NCBI GenBank assembly: GCA_964594075.1
Contig: CAZQKW010000013.1
Location: forward strand, 1 to 64,000
Source of the DNA: CAZQKW01 sp964594075
GTDB taxonomy: Bacteria > Desulfobacterota > WTBG01 > CAIYCZ01
Reading direction: 5' to 3'
Length of the DNA: 64,000 nt
The translations under genes and the position numbers were made by a program. Under the pieces are notes generated by a model. That model searched no databases, was not told the DNA's origin, and saw nothing but the letters and a program-made list of their open reading frames with translations. The first letter of the stretch is position 1, and the number at the start of each line of letters is the position of its first letter. This document shows, in pieces, positions 42,565 to 52,157 of the stretch.

Positions 42565-42867
42565 CTATTTAAAAATGCTGAAAAATTTATCAAGGCCGCT
42601 CTTTTCCATCTTTGCCAGGGCTTCAAGCTCTCCAGCGTCAAGCCACACGCCGTCGCATTCAGAGCAACGGTCTATGGTTATACCCTTGTAATCAATTTCT
42701 ATGAGTTCCATACCGCATTTCGGACAGCGCATGTAATGAAGTTCCTTCAAACGATTGCGCTCTTGCTGTTGAATCTGACTCTGTTTCTCTTCTTCAGCCT
42801 TTTTCAGTCGTTTTAATTCTTCCCGGGCAAAGAATTCCTCTTCTTTGTCAGTCGGCTTAACGGGCAT
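42565..42867 (-). CDS. TFIIB-type zinc-ribbon protein
   Basis: A 100-residue protein. A charged helix (EEEFFAREELKRLKKAEEEK) is followed by RCPKCGMELIEIDY and DRCSECDGVWLDAGELEAL, the zf-TFIIB family (PF13453). These proteins are small, soluble and of unknown role. The start at 42867 is 6 bases from AAAGGAG; an ATG at 42873 lies too close to it. The gene sits 52 bases downstream of cytochrome c. Confidence 0.85.
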   Translation of the reverse strand: MPVKPTDKEEEFFAREELKRLKKAEEEKQSQIQQQERNRLKELHYMRCPKCGMELIEIDYKGITIDRCSECDGVWLDAGELEALAKMEKSGLDKFFSIFK

Positions 42868-42919
42868 ATGCATCTCCTTTAAAGATAATAGCAGGTATGC
42901 AGAAATCTATCCTGATCTC

Positions 42920-43243
42920 TTATTTGAAAGTTTTCAGAATGTAGCGAGCCAATTCCCGCGCATCGTTATTTGGAATAGCGGTTTCGTCAAATTTCGGCAT
43001 TCCCGGAGCGCCGGTTCGGAAGAATGCAACGAGTTCCTCTTCAGATTTGATGTTGCGTGCTTCAAGATCCGCTTTCTTGAGGGTCTTTTTGGGATTGATA
43101 ATATTGCCGCCCTGCGGGTGGCACACGGCACAATGCCGGGCAAATAGTTTTTCACCCGATACTGCGGGGCTCTGGTCTTCTGCCATAGCCGTTGATAATA
43201 AGCCACACATACATATGACGCTCGCAACAAATAACTTTTTCAT
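42920..43243 (-). CDS. Small periplasmic c-type cytochrome
   Basis: A 107-residue protein with a cleavable signal peptide (cut near AMA-ED) and one heme site, CAVCH. APGMPKFDE supplies the likely distal Met, as in cytochrome c6/c553 proteins. It would carry electrons in the periplasm. AAAGGAGG precedes the ATG. No partner oxidoreductase is encoded next to it. Confidence 0.9.
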   Translation of the reverse strand: MKKLFVASVICMCGLLSTAMAEDQSPAVSGEKLFARHCAVCHPQGGNIINPKKTLKKADLEARNIKSEEELVAFFRTGAPGMPKFDETAIPNNDARELARYILKTFK

Positions 43244-43381
43244 AAAATATGCCTCCTTTTCCTCGTGAACATAACGAAATGTGATTGATAAAAAGTTTAA
43301 AATCAGTGCCGCCTTTTTATCCTCTGTCCCTTACCCCCCTAAACGCTGCGCTTTTTCATCAACTCTTAACATAATAGCAAC

Positions 43382-43522
43382 TAATCCACAGGTTTTGTTG
43401 AAACCATGTGGAAAACACCTGTGGAAATTGGTGCGGCAGCGTGAAAAAAGAGGGCAGCACGCACTTTGCTCATTTTTTGAGCAGTTAAATAAAATAAAGT
43501 TATTTTAAATAGTTAATTAATA
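43382..43522. other. Cluster of DnaA-box-like sites plus AT-rich stretch
   Basis: TAATCCACA at 43382-43390 and, on the other strand, TTTTCCACA (43407-43415) and ATTTCCACA (43420-43428) match the box TTWTNCACA in 8, 9 and 8 of 9 positions. About 55 bases further a 39-base stretch (43484-43522) is almost purely A/T, as in a duplex-unwinding element. The 401-base gap 43244-43644 shows no gene. The rpmH-mnmE block lies 16 kb away. This could be an origin or a DnaA-regulated site. Confidence 0.45.
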
Positions 43523-43644
43523 GCGGCGCACGGGATAGGCAGATAAAACGCCATCGGCAACGTTTTATCAACAGGATAACCCGCAACTCCTTTAAAAAGG
43601 CCGCAGAAAACCAGCCAAAGCCGCCACTGCCCTCTGCCAGATAT

Positions 43645-43962
43645 TTATGGCAAGTGTATAAACTGACGCGGTTTGAAAGCATCGCGTGGCGCCTGGCATA
43701 TCGGACATTTATCAGGAGGATTATTTCCCTCATATATATGACCGCATCCCAGACATACCCAGTGTATTGTGTCAGGCGAGGGCGCCGGTTTTATCTTGTG
43801 CTCGCGGGCCGCTTTGATTGGCGGCGCAGCGGGCATGAACTGCCGCGGATAGAAAGCCCGTTTCGGCGCTTTGCATACCGGGCACTCGGCTGGAGGACTG
43901 TCTCCTTCGGCAATATAGCCGCATCCTATGCAAACCCAGTGTTTAATTGCCTGCGTTGCCAT
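43645..43962 (-). CDS. Tandem rubredoxin-like protein
   Basis: A 105-residue protein made of two rubredoxin-type iron sites joined by a basic, proline-rich linker: HWVCIGCGYIAEG / AECPVCKAPKRAF and HWVCLGCGHIYEG / DKCPICQAPRDAF, with a nearly identical ending PRQF after each. Each is the small form found at the end of rubrerythrins, without the ferritin-like part. It probably carries electrons in oxidative stress protection or other redox chains. The start at 43962 has AAAGGAG upstream; an earlier in-frame ATG at 44082 is rejected. Confidence 0.9.
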   Translation of the reverse strand: MATQAIKHWVCIGCGYIAEGDSPPAECPVCKAPKRAFYPRQFMPAAPPIKAAREHKIKPAPSPDTIHWVCLGCGHIYEGNNPPDKCPICQAPRDAFKPRQFIHLP

Positions 43963-44041
43963 AACGACGCTCCTTTCAAGATATAAACGGTTTTTTAAAC
44001 AGCCATTACTATATAAATATACAGCATAATTGTTAGGTTGC

Positions 44042-45778
44042 CTATAGCTTCTTTTGCATTCTTTTAAAAATTGCTGTTTCAATAGTAAGCTCTTTGCGCT
44101 GGCGTATTCGATTCAGATGGCTTTCTATCTGCTGAGGCTCCACACCCAGATGTTCAAGGATGATGCGGTTTAACTCGCAGCTTGCCTCAAGCTCCTCCAT
44201 AACCACCGCATCAACGCCAAGCTCATAGAGCCACGGCACGTCGCGCTCAAATCTGCTTCTTACCGCCACAAAGACGTTCGGATTCAATACCTGAACCACC
44301 CGGACAATTTGTGCCATGCTGGTGGGATCAGCAAATGTTACTACCAGGGATTTTGCCCGGCGAATGCCGGCTTTTTTGAGTATCTCCTCATTTGCCGCAT
44401 CGCCATATAAGACCGGAAAAGAAAGATTTTTTGCCTCAAGCACCAGCCGGTGATTCAATTCAATGATAATAAACATGATGCCCTGTTCCTGAAAGGCGAC
44501 CGCCAGATCCTTGCCCAGCGGCCCAAATCCGCAGAGAATGACATGATCCGCTATCTCCAGACATGAAATATCCGACAATCCGCCGGAACGGCCGAAAGGT
44601 CTGCCAAACAAAGGTATGCGGCCTGAAATCTGCATAAGCCCGGGCAGCAGCAGGAACAAAATCGGGGTTAAAAACATGGTAAGAAAGGCGCTTGAAAGAA
44701 GCGTTTGATAGAAAAATTGGTCAATTCCTCCGCCTCTGCGGGCAATTTCAAGCAGGAGAAAAGAAAATTCGCCGATCTGGGCGAGGATAAGACCAGTAGC
44801 CAAAGCAATCCGCAGAGAATAGCCAAAGCCAATTACCACCAGCGCTGTTACCACGCAGTTTACAATTAAAATGAGACCCACAACGGCGCAGATGAGAGTA
44901 AAATTAGATAGTGCAAACCATGGATCAAACAACAGGCCAATAGAAACAAAAAACAGGCTGACAAAAATGTGGCGAAACGCAATCGTCTCGCTGACCAGGC
45001 GGTTGCTGAAATCCGTATCGGCAAACGTGACGCCGGCAAAAAAAGCCCCGATTGCCATGGAAAGCCCGAGTTCTCCGCTTAACCATGCTTCGCCGAGAAT
45101 AATCAATACCGCCGTAAGCAGGAAGATTTCCCGGCTGCGGCTTGCGGCAATGCGGTTAAAAAAACGCCCCAGAATAAACCGGGCAAAGACCACCACGCAG
45201 CCTATGAAAAGCGCAGCTTTCATTATCGCCAGAGCCAAGGCAATAGCAACCGAACCGGTCGGTTTTCCCAGCGTGCTTATCAAAATGAGGAGCGGGACGA
45301 CGGCAAGATCCTGAAACAACAGTATGGCAACCGCAATTCGTCCATACTGGGTATCAAGCTCGGCGCGATCAGTGAGATATTTCAAGACAATTGCGGTTGA
45401 ACTTAACGCAACAACTGCGCCCAGAACGAAACCGGCATAATATGACCACCCGCCAAGCTGTGTAACCCAGAGGGCTATGAGGATGGATAATATGATCTGC
45501 GCCGAACCGCCGAATATGGCAATGGTGCGCAATCCCTTAAGCCGGGCAAATGAAAATTCAAGTCCAATGGAAAACATCAACAGAATGATGCCAATTGCGG
45601 CAAACGTATGGATGCGTTCGTTATCAGTGATCAGCCTCAGGCCGTGCGGCCCAATGACCACCCCGGCGAGCAAAAACCCTAAAATAACCGGCAGCTTGGC
45701 TCGTTCAAAGGCAATTGCCACTGCCGTGGCTGAACATAAAATTATCAGAAATTCAGGGAAAAACGGATTGTCCGGCAT
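44042..45778 (-). CDS. CPA2-family cation/proton antiporter with RCK domain (KefB/YbaL-like)
   Basis: A 578-residue protein. Residues 1-385 carry about 12 membrane segments with LGFLLAGVVIGPHGL, MFSIGLEFSF and AVVALSSTAIVLKYL, typical of CPA2 exchangers. Residues 405-535 form a TrkA-N domain with VILCGFGPLGKDLAVAF (nucleotide-binding turn), VLYGDAANEEILKKAGI and VAVRSRFERD. It exchanges K+ or Na+ for H+ under nucleotide control. Ribosome site is weak. Confidence 0.92.
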   Translation of the reverse strand: MPDNPFFPEFLIILCSATAVAIAFERAKLPVILGFLLAGVVIGPHGLRLITDNERIHTFAAIGIILLMFSIGLEFSFARLKGLRTIAIFGGSAQIILSILIALWVTQLGGWSYYAGFVLGAVVALSSTAIVLKYLTDRAELDTQYGRIAVAILLFQDLAVVPLLILISTLGKPTGSVAIALALAIMKAALFIGCVVVFARFILGRFFNRIAASRSREIFLLTAVLIILGEAWLSGELGLSMAIGAFFAGVTFADTDFSNRLVSETIAFRHIFVSLFFVSIGLLFDPWFALSNFTLICAVVGLILIVNCVVTALVVIGFGYSLRIALATGLILAQIGEFSFLLLEIARRGGGIDQFFYQTLLSSAFLTMFLTPILFLLLPGLMQISGRIPLFGRPFGRSGGLSDISCLEIADHVILCGFGPLGKDLAVAFQEQGIMFIIIELNHRLVLEAKNLSFPVLYGDAANEEILKKAGIRRAKSLVVTFADPTSMAQIVRVVQVLNPNVFVAVRSRFERDVPWLYELGVDAVVMEELEASCELNRIILEHLGVEPQQIESHLNRIRQRKELTIETAIFKRMQKKL

Positions 45779-45881
45779 AAGTTAGAATACTGCGTACATG
45801 ATTAGTTGTGATTTCTCTTTACCACATGCGCAGGGGAAAGTGCAACGGGGAGAATCAGGATTCCGCCGCTGTTTATTGACC

Positions 45882-45945
45882 TCAGGGCTTTCCCCGAAAT
45901 ATTATATTGATGGCGATGAAGAAGCGTCTGGGGTTTTTCTCTGCC
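45882..45945 (+). repeat. Dispersed intergenic repeat, copy
   Basis: TCAGGGCTTTCCCCGAAATA, TTATATTGATGGCGATGAAG, AAGCGTCTGGGGTTTTTC. It aligns along its length with 31807-31860 and, on the other strand, 59601-59656. It lies in the 419-base gap 45779-46197, which has no other recognisable feature. Confidence 0.7.
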
Positions 45946-46197
45946 ACAACAATCTTCTCATCCGCTGGCATCACAGACCGGCACCGTGCGTATTCTGCCC
46001 ATGGCAGGCAGCCGGTAGAGCCTTCGTCAACGGCACTGCAGATCGCCTGAATTGCCAGGCTAATTTTTGGGATCGTTCCAATTATTGACCTTCCCTGATT
46101 TATCTTTTATAAATATAATTCAGGACTCAAACCCCAAACCACAAACCTGATCAACCTGAAGCTTTTAAAGAAATATTTCTAAAAGAATGAATCACGC

Positions 46198-47973
46198 ATG
46201 AGCTTTGCATTCTTTTTCACGTCTGCGCTTCTAATATTCATGAGCATTCTGCTCATTAAAGAATGGCTGGAAGTGGAGCTGACCCTGTTTGTGGTGCTGC
46301 TCCTTCTGCTGGCAGCCCGCATAATCACGCTTGAAGAAGCGTTTGAAGGGTTTTCCAATGAGGGTATGCTCTCGGTTGGCCTGTTGTATATTATTGCTGG
46401 AGCTCTGGAGAATACCGGTTCATTGAACCAGTTGGGCGCCTATCTGCTGGGAAACACCAGCTCATCTGTCTTCCGCAAACTACTGCGCCTGTGCTTTCCC
46501 GCGGCAACTGCTTCGGCGTTCATTAACAACACCCCGCTGGTTGCCATGGCCATCCCGGTGGTGCGGAGCTGGGCGGACAAAAACCGCTTTCCGCTGTCAA
46601 AGCTGCTGATTCCCCTGTCGTATGCAACTATTCTGGGCGGCACCTGCACCCTGATTGGAACCAGCACCAATTTGGTGGTCCACGGCCTTCTGCTCAAAAA
46701 TAAGCTGTCGGGAATGGCCTTTTTTGAAATCAGCAAGGTAGGGATACCGCTTGCCCTTGCCGGTATTTTGTTATTATGTGTTTTAAGTGCGTTGCTGCTG
46801 CCCGACCGCAAAGAGCCGCTCGTGGAGCTGGGGGAAAATACCCGTGAGTTTGTCATTGCCTTGCGGGTCACCGATGAATATGCAAACCGCGGCAAAACCA
46901 TTGAGGAGGCGGGTCTGCGCCATCTCACGGGCCTGTTTTTGTTTCAAATTGAACGCGCCGGCAAAATTATCGCACCGGCGCGTCCTGACGACCAGATCTA
47001 TGAAAACGACCGCCTGTTTTTCACCGGTTTGCCCAAAACAATTCTTGAACTGCAAAAAACCCCCGGTCTGGTGCTTATCAAAGACGCGTCCTTTGATTTA
47101 AAACACTACGACTCTGATGAAATAAAGACCTACGAAGCGGTTATTTCGCCCAGTTCGCCGTTGATCGGGCAAAACGTCAGGGAAAGCAACTTCAGAACGA
47201 TTTACGGTGCGGTGATTATCGCTATTCATCGCAATGGCGAACGCATCAAGAAAAAAATAGGCGACGTTGTTCTCCGGGCCGGCGATACCCTGCTGCTGCT
47301 GGCGGATAAAGAATTTTTTAAAAAATGGTACCATTCCGTTGATTTTTATCTTGTCTCAAGCGCTGATGTGGTCAGTTCAAAATCTCGACGGCAGGGATAT
47401 TTTTCATTGGCGGTGTTGGGCGGCGTGGTAATTCTGACTGTCTTTAAAATTCTGCCGCTGATTGTCGCGGCCGGTTTTGGTGCCGTTGCCCTGATCCTGA
47501 CGCGCTGCATTTCGCTGGTTGAGGTAAAAAATCAGATTGATTGGCGGGTGCTTATCATTATTGCCTGCGCCTTCGGCATTTCCACCGCCATAACAAATTC
47601 AGGCATTGCGGACCTTCTTTCTCAGATTATTTTAAAATGCGCAGACTATTATGGCATCATCGGCGTTCTGGCAGGGATTTATTTTATAACCAATCTCTAC
47701 ACCTGTTTTATCAGCAATAATGCGGCTGCAGCACTGGTATTTCCTATTGCGTTTACCACCGCACGTTCTCTGCACGTTGACGTTATACCGTTTGCCGTGG
47801 CAGTGGCAATTGCTGCTTCCTGCGCATTCGCCACGCCGATTGGTTATCAAACAAATATGATGGTGTATGGGCCGGGCGGTTACCGCTACACCGATTTTGT
47901 CAAAATCGGGCTGCCGCTGCAGATTGTGGTTGGAATTCTGGCGGTGCTGCTGCTGCACCGCATCTATTTTTGA
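46198..47973 (+). CDS. SLC13/DASS-type permease with two RCK_C domains
   Basis: A 591-residue carrier. Two hydrophobic halves (residues 1-205 and 395-590) flank a soluble middle with two TrkA-C-like domains (GKTIEEAGLRHLTGLFLFQI and SPLIGQNVRESNFRTIYGAV). FINNTPLVAMAIPVV and FISNNAAAALVFPIA are the paired SNxx(T/A) ion-binding motifs of sodium-coupled sulfate/dicarboxylate carriers. Substrate may be sulfate, a dicarboxylate or another anion. Its stop overlaps the stop of the convergent GH57 gene by 10 bases. Confidence 0.9.
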   Translation: MSFAFFFTSALLIFMSILLIKEWLEVELTLFVVLLLLLAARIITLEEAFEGFSNEGMLSVGLLYIIAGALENTGSLNQLGAYLLGNTSSSVFRKLLRLCFPAATASAFINNTPLVAMAIPVVRSWADKNRFPLSKLLIPLSYATILGGTCTLIGTSTNLVVHGLLLKNKLSGMAFFEISKVGIPLALAGILLLCVLSALLLPDRKEPLVELGENTREFVIALRVTDEYANRGKTIEEAGLRHLTGLFLFQIERAGKIIAPARPDDQIYENDRLFFTGLPKTILELQKTPGLVLIKDASFDLKHYDSDEIKTYEAVISPSSPLIGQNVRESNFRTIYGAVIIAIHRNGERIKKKIGDVVLRAGDTLLLLADKEFFKKWYHSVDFYLVSSADVVSSKSRRQGYFSLAVLGGVVILTVFKILPLIVAAGFGAVALILTRCISLVEVKNQIDWRVLIIIACAFGISTAITNSGIADLLSQIILKCADYYGIIGVLAGIYFITNLYTCFISNNAAAALVFPIAFTTARSLHVDVIPFAVAVAIAASCAFATPIGYQTNMMVYGPGGYRYTDFVKIGLPLQIVVGILAVLLLHRIYF

Positions 47974-50459
47974 TGGCCTACCCCGCACACCTCGCCGCTG
48001 AACCCGAGGTTCACGGCAAGATTCGCCAGCGCCTGCGCAATGGTTTGCTGATCTTCACTGCCGCCGGATACTTTTTCCGGTCTGGCGCCAACGCGGTTTT
48101 TTAATGTCTCATAAAAAAGGTTTTGCACGTCAGTGAGGTCTATGCGCAGGTCTAATTCGCGGATAAATGCCAAAAAGCGCTCGATCTCTTCAATCGCGGC
48201 ACGCGAAACATCCTGTTTAAGGTCTATGATTTTCTGTTTCAAAACATGGCACAGTATCCGCTCGGCATGCGCTGTCCGCAAAGAATAGCCGAACTGGTGC
48301 GCCTGTTGCAAGATGCCTTTTGCAATCCCTCTTTTTTCTAATTCCCCGATCTGCTCGCCATACTGCTCAATTTCCCTTTCCAGCCGGTTGCTCAGCGTAT
48401 GTTCGGCCGCAATTTTAAATTCTGGCGGTATAATTAATCCCTCGCGCAGCGCAGCCTCAACTGTTTCCCGATTATCATCAAAAGCTCGGGCAAGCATATC
48501 ATGGTATGCCGTAATTTCTTTATCTATGATCAGGCGCAGCACCGCCTGTTTGGCTTCCGGAAGCAGATCATGCAACGAGTAACAGTGCTCGCCGCCAAGT
48601 TTCTCGAGATCCTGAAAAATAGTTTCGGGACTGGCGTCAAACGCCGCCATAAGCTCATTTTGCAGGGACAAAACATCACCGGTCTGCGACACGGGCACCA
48701 CAGCGCACTTGAAATAGTAGCTGCCCTGATATGCCAACGCAAAGAAAAAAGCGCGCGTTTCAGTGGTAAGAGAGGAGACGGTGTGCGCGCGGCCCGCAAA
48801 GAGAAATGCTTTTCCCTTGGTTTTTTTATGATGGTCCATGAGGTCAATCTGATAGGTATAAAACAGTTCGCTTCGGGGAACGGCTTCTTTTAACGCCGTG
48901 AGCATGAGAAACTGGTGCACAATCTTTTCCACGCTCATGCGGGCCGGCTTGATGGTTCGGTAATAAATGTCCGTGCCGGTCCCCAACCCGGCTATATTGC
49001 TCTGTGCCGCTGCCAGGTGTGCCGCAAAGGGAATCTCAAGGTCTTCGGCCGTAAATGATTCCGCCAGATACAGCGCCCGGTCTGCACACATCAGTATCTG
49101 GGCGGTCTCAATGCCGCTCACATCGTCAAAAAACCATCCGCAACTGGTAAACATGAGCTGCGTGTGCCGCTGCATTTCAAGCAGTTTCAGCGCGTCAATC
49201 TGTTCTTCGCGGGTCAGGGTTCGCAGTGCAGTGCGGGACAGGAAGCGCGTAATAGTCTCGGCGCGCCGATCCATAATGATGGATATATAGTCGTTGCGCG
49301 CGGCCCAGGGATCTTGAAAAAATCCGGCCCCGCGGGATGCAAAGAGCACCGCCAGTTTATCGCGCAACAGGTTCAGAGCATCGCGCAATGGTTTTCGCCA
49401 CCGCTGATTCCAGGGGCTTTGCCAGTTCACCTTGCACCCGCAGTCATCTTTCCACCGGCTGACGCCGTGAGCGCAGCTCCACGACGTGCCTTCGTGGTGC
49501 GGCCCGGGTTTTAATGCAACCTCCCATTCCGGCGGAAACTGCGCCAGAAACGCACCGTAATTAGTAACCGTGAAGCCGTGCCGCTGTGTTGCTTTTCGCA
49601 GCGCATACGCCAAAGCCATTTCGCCGAATTTTCGGTGATGGCCGTAGGTCTCGCCATCGGTTGCAACGTTGACCAGTTGGGCCCGCTGCTCGCCCGAATT
49701 GAAGGCCTGATTCAGCCGTTCTGCAAACCGGTCTCCGTCATCGAGCAGATTGCCAAAACTTATTTCTCCGGACAAAGCGGCATTAAAGAAAAAAACATCA
49801 AGGTAAGGGCGGGGAACTTTTGCACCATCTTTTTTCACGAAACAGCGATACGGCCTGGTGGTATCTATGCTGCCGTCGGCAACATTTTTCCAGGCGCCGC
49901 CGCTGAGTTTCCTGACGCTCTGCGCCTGTGTCGGTGACAGGATAATCCAGGAGATGCCGTGTTTAATAAGCGCCTCCACGGTTTCCTCATCAACGGCTGT
50001 TTCGGGCAGCCACATGGCGTGCGGTGCGCGGCCAAACCGGCGTTTAAAGTCTTCTATTCCCCATATAATCTGCGTTTCTTTGTCCCGGTCGTTGGCCAGC
50101 GGCAAGATAATATGATTGTATGCCTGGGCAATGGCATTGCCGTGGCCCAGGCGCCGCATACTTTCACGATCCGCTGCCAGAATGTGCCGGTATACATCCG
50201 GGGCTTTCTTTTCCAGCCAGCTCAGCAGCGTCGGCCCGAAGTTAAAACTGATCTGCTCATAATTATTGACGATGTCGGTAATCCGATTATGCGCGTCAAC
50301 AATGCGCGCATGGCAGTTCGGTTCGTAGCACTCCTTCAGGATCCGCTCGTTCCAGTCATGAAACGGCGCCGCGCTGTCCTGCCGCTCAATCTCTTCAATC
50401 CAGGGGTTCTCGCGCGGCGGTTGATAGAAATGTCCGTGAATACAAAGATATTTGGTCAT
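47964..50459 (-). CDS. Glycoside hydrolase family 57 protein (DUF3536 type)
   Basis: An 831-residue protein. The start CIHGHFYQPPRENPW, the WLPETAVDEETVEAL segment (nucleophile Glu) and ATDGETYGHHRKFGE (acid Asp) mark GH57; the C-terminal 400 residues are the DUF3536 extension. GH57 proteins are alpha-amylases, amylopullulanases or branching enzymes. Together with the glycogen synthase gene just upstream on the same strand it suggests glycogen metabolism. There is no purine-rich ribosome site before the ATG. Confidence 0.9.
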   Translation of the reverse strand: MTKYLCIHGHFYQPPRENPWIEEIERQDSAAPFHDWNERILKECYEPNCHARIVDAHNRITDIVNNYEQISFNFGPTLLSWLEKKAPDVYRHILAADRESMRRLGHGNAIAQAYNHIILPLANDRDKETQIIWGIEDFKRRFGRAPHAMWLPETAVDEETVEALIKHGISWIILSPTQAQSVRKLSGGAWKNVADGSIDTTRPYRCFVKKDGAKVPRPYLDVFFFNAALSGEISFGNLLDDGDRFAERLNQAFNSGEQRAQLVNVATDGETYGHHRKFGEMALAYALRKATQRHGFTVTNYGAFLAQFPPEWEVALKPGPHHEGTSWSCAHGVSRWKDDCGCKVNWQSPWNQRWRKPLRDALNLLRDKLAVLFASRGAGFFQDPWAARNDYISIIMDRRAETITRFLSRTALRTLTREEQIDALKLLEMQRHTQLMFTSCGWFFDDVSGIETAQILMCADRALYLAESFTAEDLEIPFAAHLAAAQSNIAGLGTGTDIYYRTIKPARMSVEKIVHQFLMLTALKEAVPRSELFYTYQIDLMDHHKKTKGKAFLFAGRAHTVSSLTTETRAFFFALAYQGSYYFKCAVVPVSQTGDVLSLQNELMAAFDASPETIFQDLEKLGGEHCYSLHDLLPEAKQAVLRLIIDKEITAYHDMLARAFDDNRETVEAALREGLIIPPEFKIAAEHTLSNRLEREIEQYGEQIGELEKRGIAKGILQQAHQFGYSLRTAHAERILCHVLKQKIIDLKQDVSRAAIEEIERFLAFIRELDLRIDLTDVQNLFYETLKNRVGARPEKVSGGSEDQQTIAQALANLAVNLGFSGEVCGVGHQK

Positions 50460-50553
50460 AAGGAGTAATAGCGGCTTTTAGATTGTGAATCTTAAAAATG
50501 ATTGTTTCTCATTCAGCATTCTGCATCCAGCCATCCGCATGGCACAAATTTTT

Positions 50554-52035
50554 TCACCCTATTGACTTTTCTTCTCTCTTTACCTTCTGTATCGCCGTGC
50601 CATACAGCTCCAGATACTGCCGGGCCGACTGCTCCCAGGAAAAGTCATACGCCATGCAGTTTTTAACCAGCCGGCTCCATTCTGCCATGTTGGCATACAG
50701 GGTCAGCGCCCGCTGAATTGCATGGGAAAAATCGTCCGCACGGTATTCCGTAAATTTGAAACCGTTGCCCTGTCCGGTGCGCTCATCATAATCCATGATC
50801 GTGTCGTCAAGCCCGCCGGTAGCCCTGACAACCGGAACCGTGCCGTATTTAAGGCTGTAAATCTGATTCAACCCGCACGGCTCATACCGCGACGGCATCA
50901 GAAATATATCGCATCCCGCTTCTATTTTATGAGCTAAGGCATTGTTATAGGCAATTTTTATACCGGCTTTCCGGGGGTATTTTTGTGCGATGGCCAGAAA
51001 AAGATCGTGATATTTCTGCTCGCCGGTTCCCAGCAATACAAAGCCGAGGTCTATGGCCATAAGCTGATCAATTATTGCGGCTAACAAATCAAAGCCTTTC
51101 TGATCTGCAAGCCGCGAGATAACACCCAGAAGCGGTCGTGATCCAAGCCGGGCCGGCAGGTTGTAGTCCTTCAGCACATCTTTCTTGCAGAGGTGCTTGC
51201 CGGAGAGATCGGCGCTGGTGTAATGAGCCGCGATATAACGATCTGTGGCCGGATTCCATTCATCATAGTCAACACCATTGAGAATGCCATACAGGTCGGC
51301 TCTGCGCCGGGCAAGAATACCCTCCATCCCGTAGCCAAATTCAGGTGTCTGGATTTCCTGGCTGTATTTTCGGCTCACCGTATTGATCACATCGGAAAAT
51401 ATGAGCGCCCCTTTGAGAATGCTCATGTTCCCCCAGTATTCAAGCCCGTCAATGCCAAATAACCATTCGGGAAGTCCCGTGAGACTAAAGGCATTCTTAT
51501 CAAATAAGCCCTGATAGGCAATATTATGAATGGTAAAGACGGATGCGGTATTTGAAAAACCGGGCTGGTTCCGATAGCTGGTTTTTAAATACACCGGCAC
51601 CAGACCCGCCTGCCAGTCATGGCAGTGAACAATATCGGGCGCATAGCCAAGTTTTATGCAAGCTTCAAGCGCACAGCGTGAAAAGAAGATGAACCGCTGT
51701 GCATTGTCCCGATAGTCGCCCTGGGCAGTGCCATACAGGTTACCGCGATCAAAAAATTCGTCGCATTTGACAAGATATACCGGCACGGTGTTGTTAAGCC
51801 GTGTTTCCCAGATATCTCCCGCATAGGTGGTGGCGCCAACCGGTATTTGTATGCCGCTGGCAACCAGGGTTCGCTCTGTTGCGACGCTTTCCACCATGCG
51901 GTAAAAAGGCATTATGATGCGAATATCGCAGCCCAACGAACGCAGCGCAACGGGCAGTGTTCCCGCAACATCTGCAAGACCGCCGGTTTTGGCAAACGGC
52001 ACGACTTCAGGAGAAACAAAAAGCACTTTATACAT
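50554..52035 (-). CDS. glgA: Glycogen synthase GlgA (GT5)
   Basis: A 493-residue glycosyltransferase. KTGGL at residues 16-20 binds the ADP-glucose, VHCHDWQAGLVPVYL and IHNIAYQGLFD are conserved, and MPSRYEPCGLNQIYSLKYGT is the C-terminal nucleotide-sugar site. It extends alpha-1,4-glucan chains. GGAGG lies 8 bases before the ATG. It is 94 bases upstream of the GH57 gene on the same strand. Confidence 0.96.
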   Translation of the reverse strand: MYKVLFVSPEVVPFAKTGGLADVAGTLPVALRSLGCDIRIIMPFYRMVESVATERTLVASGIQIPVGATTYAGDIWETRLNNTVPVYLVKCDEFFDRGNLYGTAQGDYRDNAQRFIFFSRCALEACIKLGYAPDIVHCHDWQAGLVPVYLKTSYRNQPGFSNTASVFTIHNIAYQGLFDKNAFSLTGLPEWLFGIDGLEYWGNMSILKGALIFSDVINTVSRKYSQEIQTPEFGYGMEGILARRRADLYGILNGVDYDEWNPATDRYIAAHYTSADLSGKHLCKKDVLKDYNLPARLGSRPLLGVISRLADQKGFDLLAAIIDQLMAIDLGFVLLGTGEQKYHDLFLAIAQKYPRKAGIKIAYNNALAHKIEAGCDIFLMPSRYEPCGLNQIYSLKYGTVPVVRATGGLDDTIMDYDERTGQGNGFKFTEYRADDFSHAIQRALTLYANMAEWSRLVKNCMAYDFSWEQSARQYLELYGTAIQKVKREEKSIG

Positions 52036-52157
52036 CGCAATACCTCCACTTGTTGGAGTGACACGGGACTCGTATGTCTCGTGACCCGGGGATTTAACCC
52101 TGTTCCTTTCCCCGGTATAACCTTTTAACCTCTGAGCTTTTTTTCTGCCCTTTCTGC

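Noticed and set aside
47964..47973. Functional significance of the SLC13/GH57 stop overlap
   Set aside because: Short convergent overlaps are common and nothing else marks the site.
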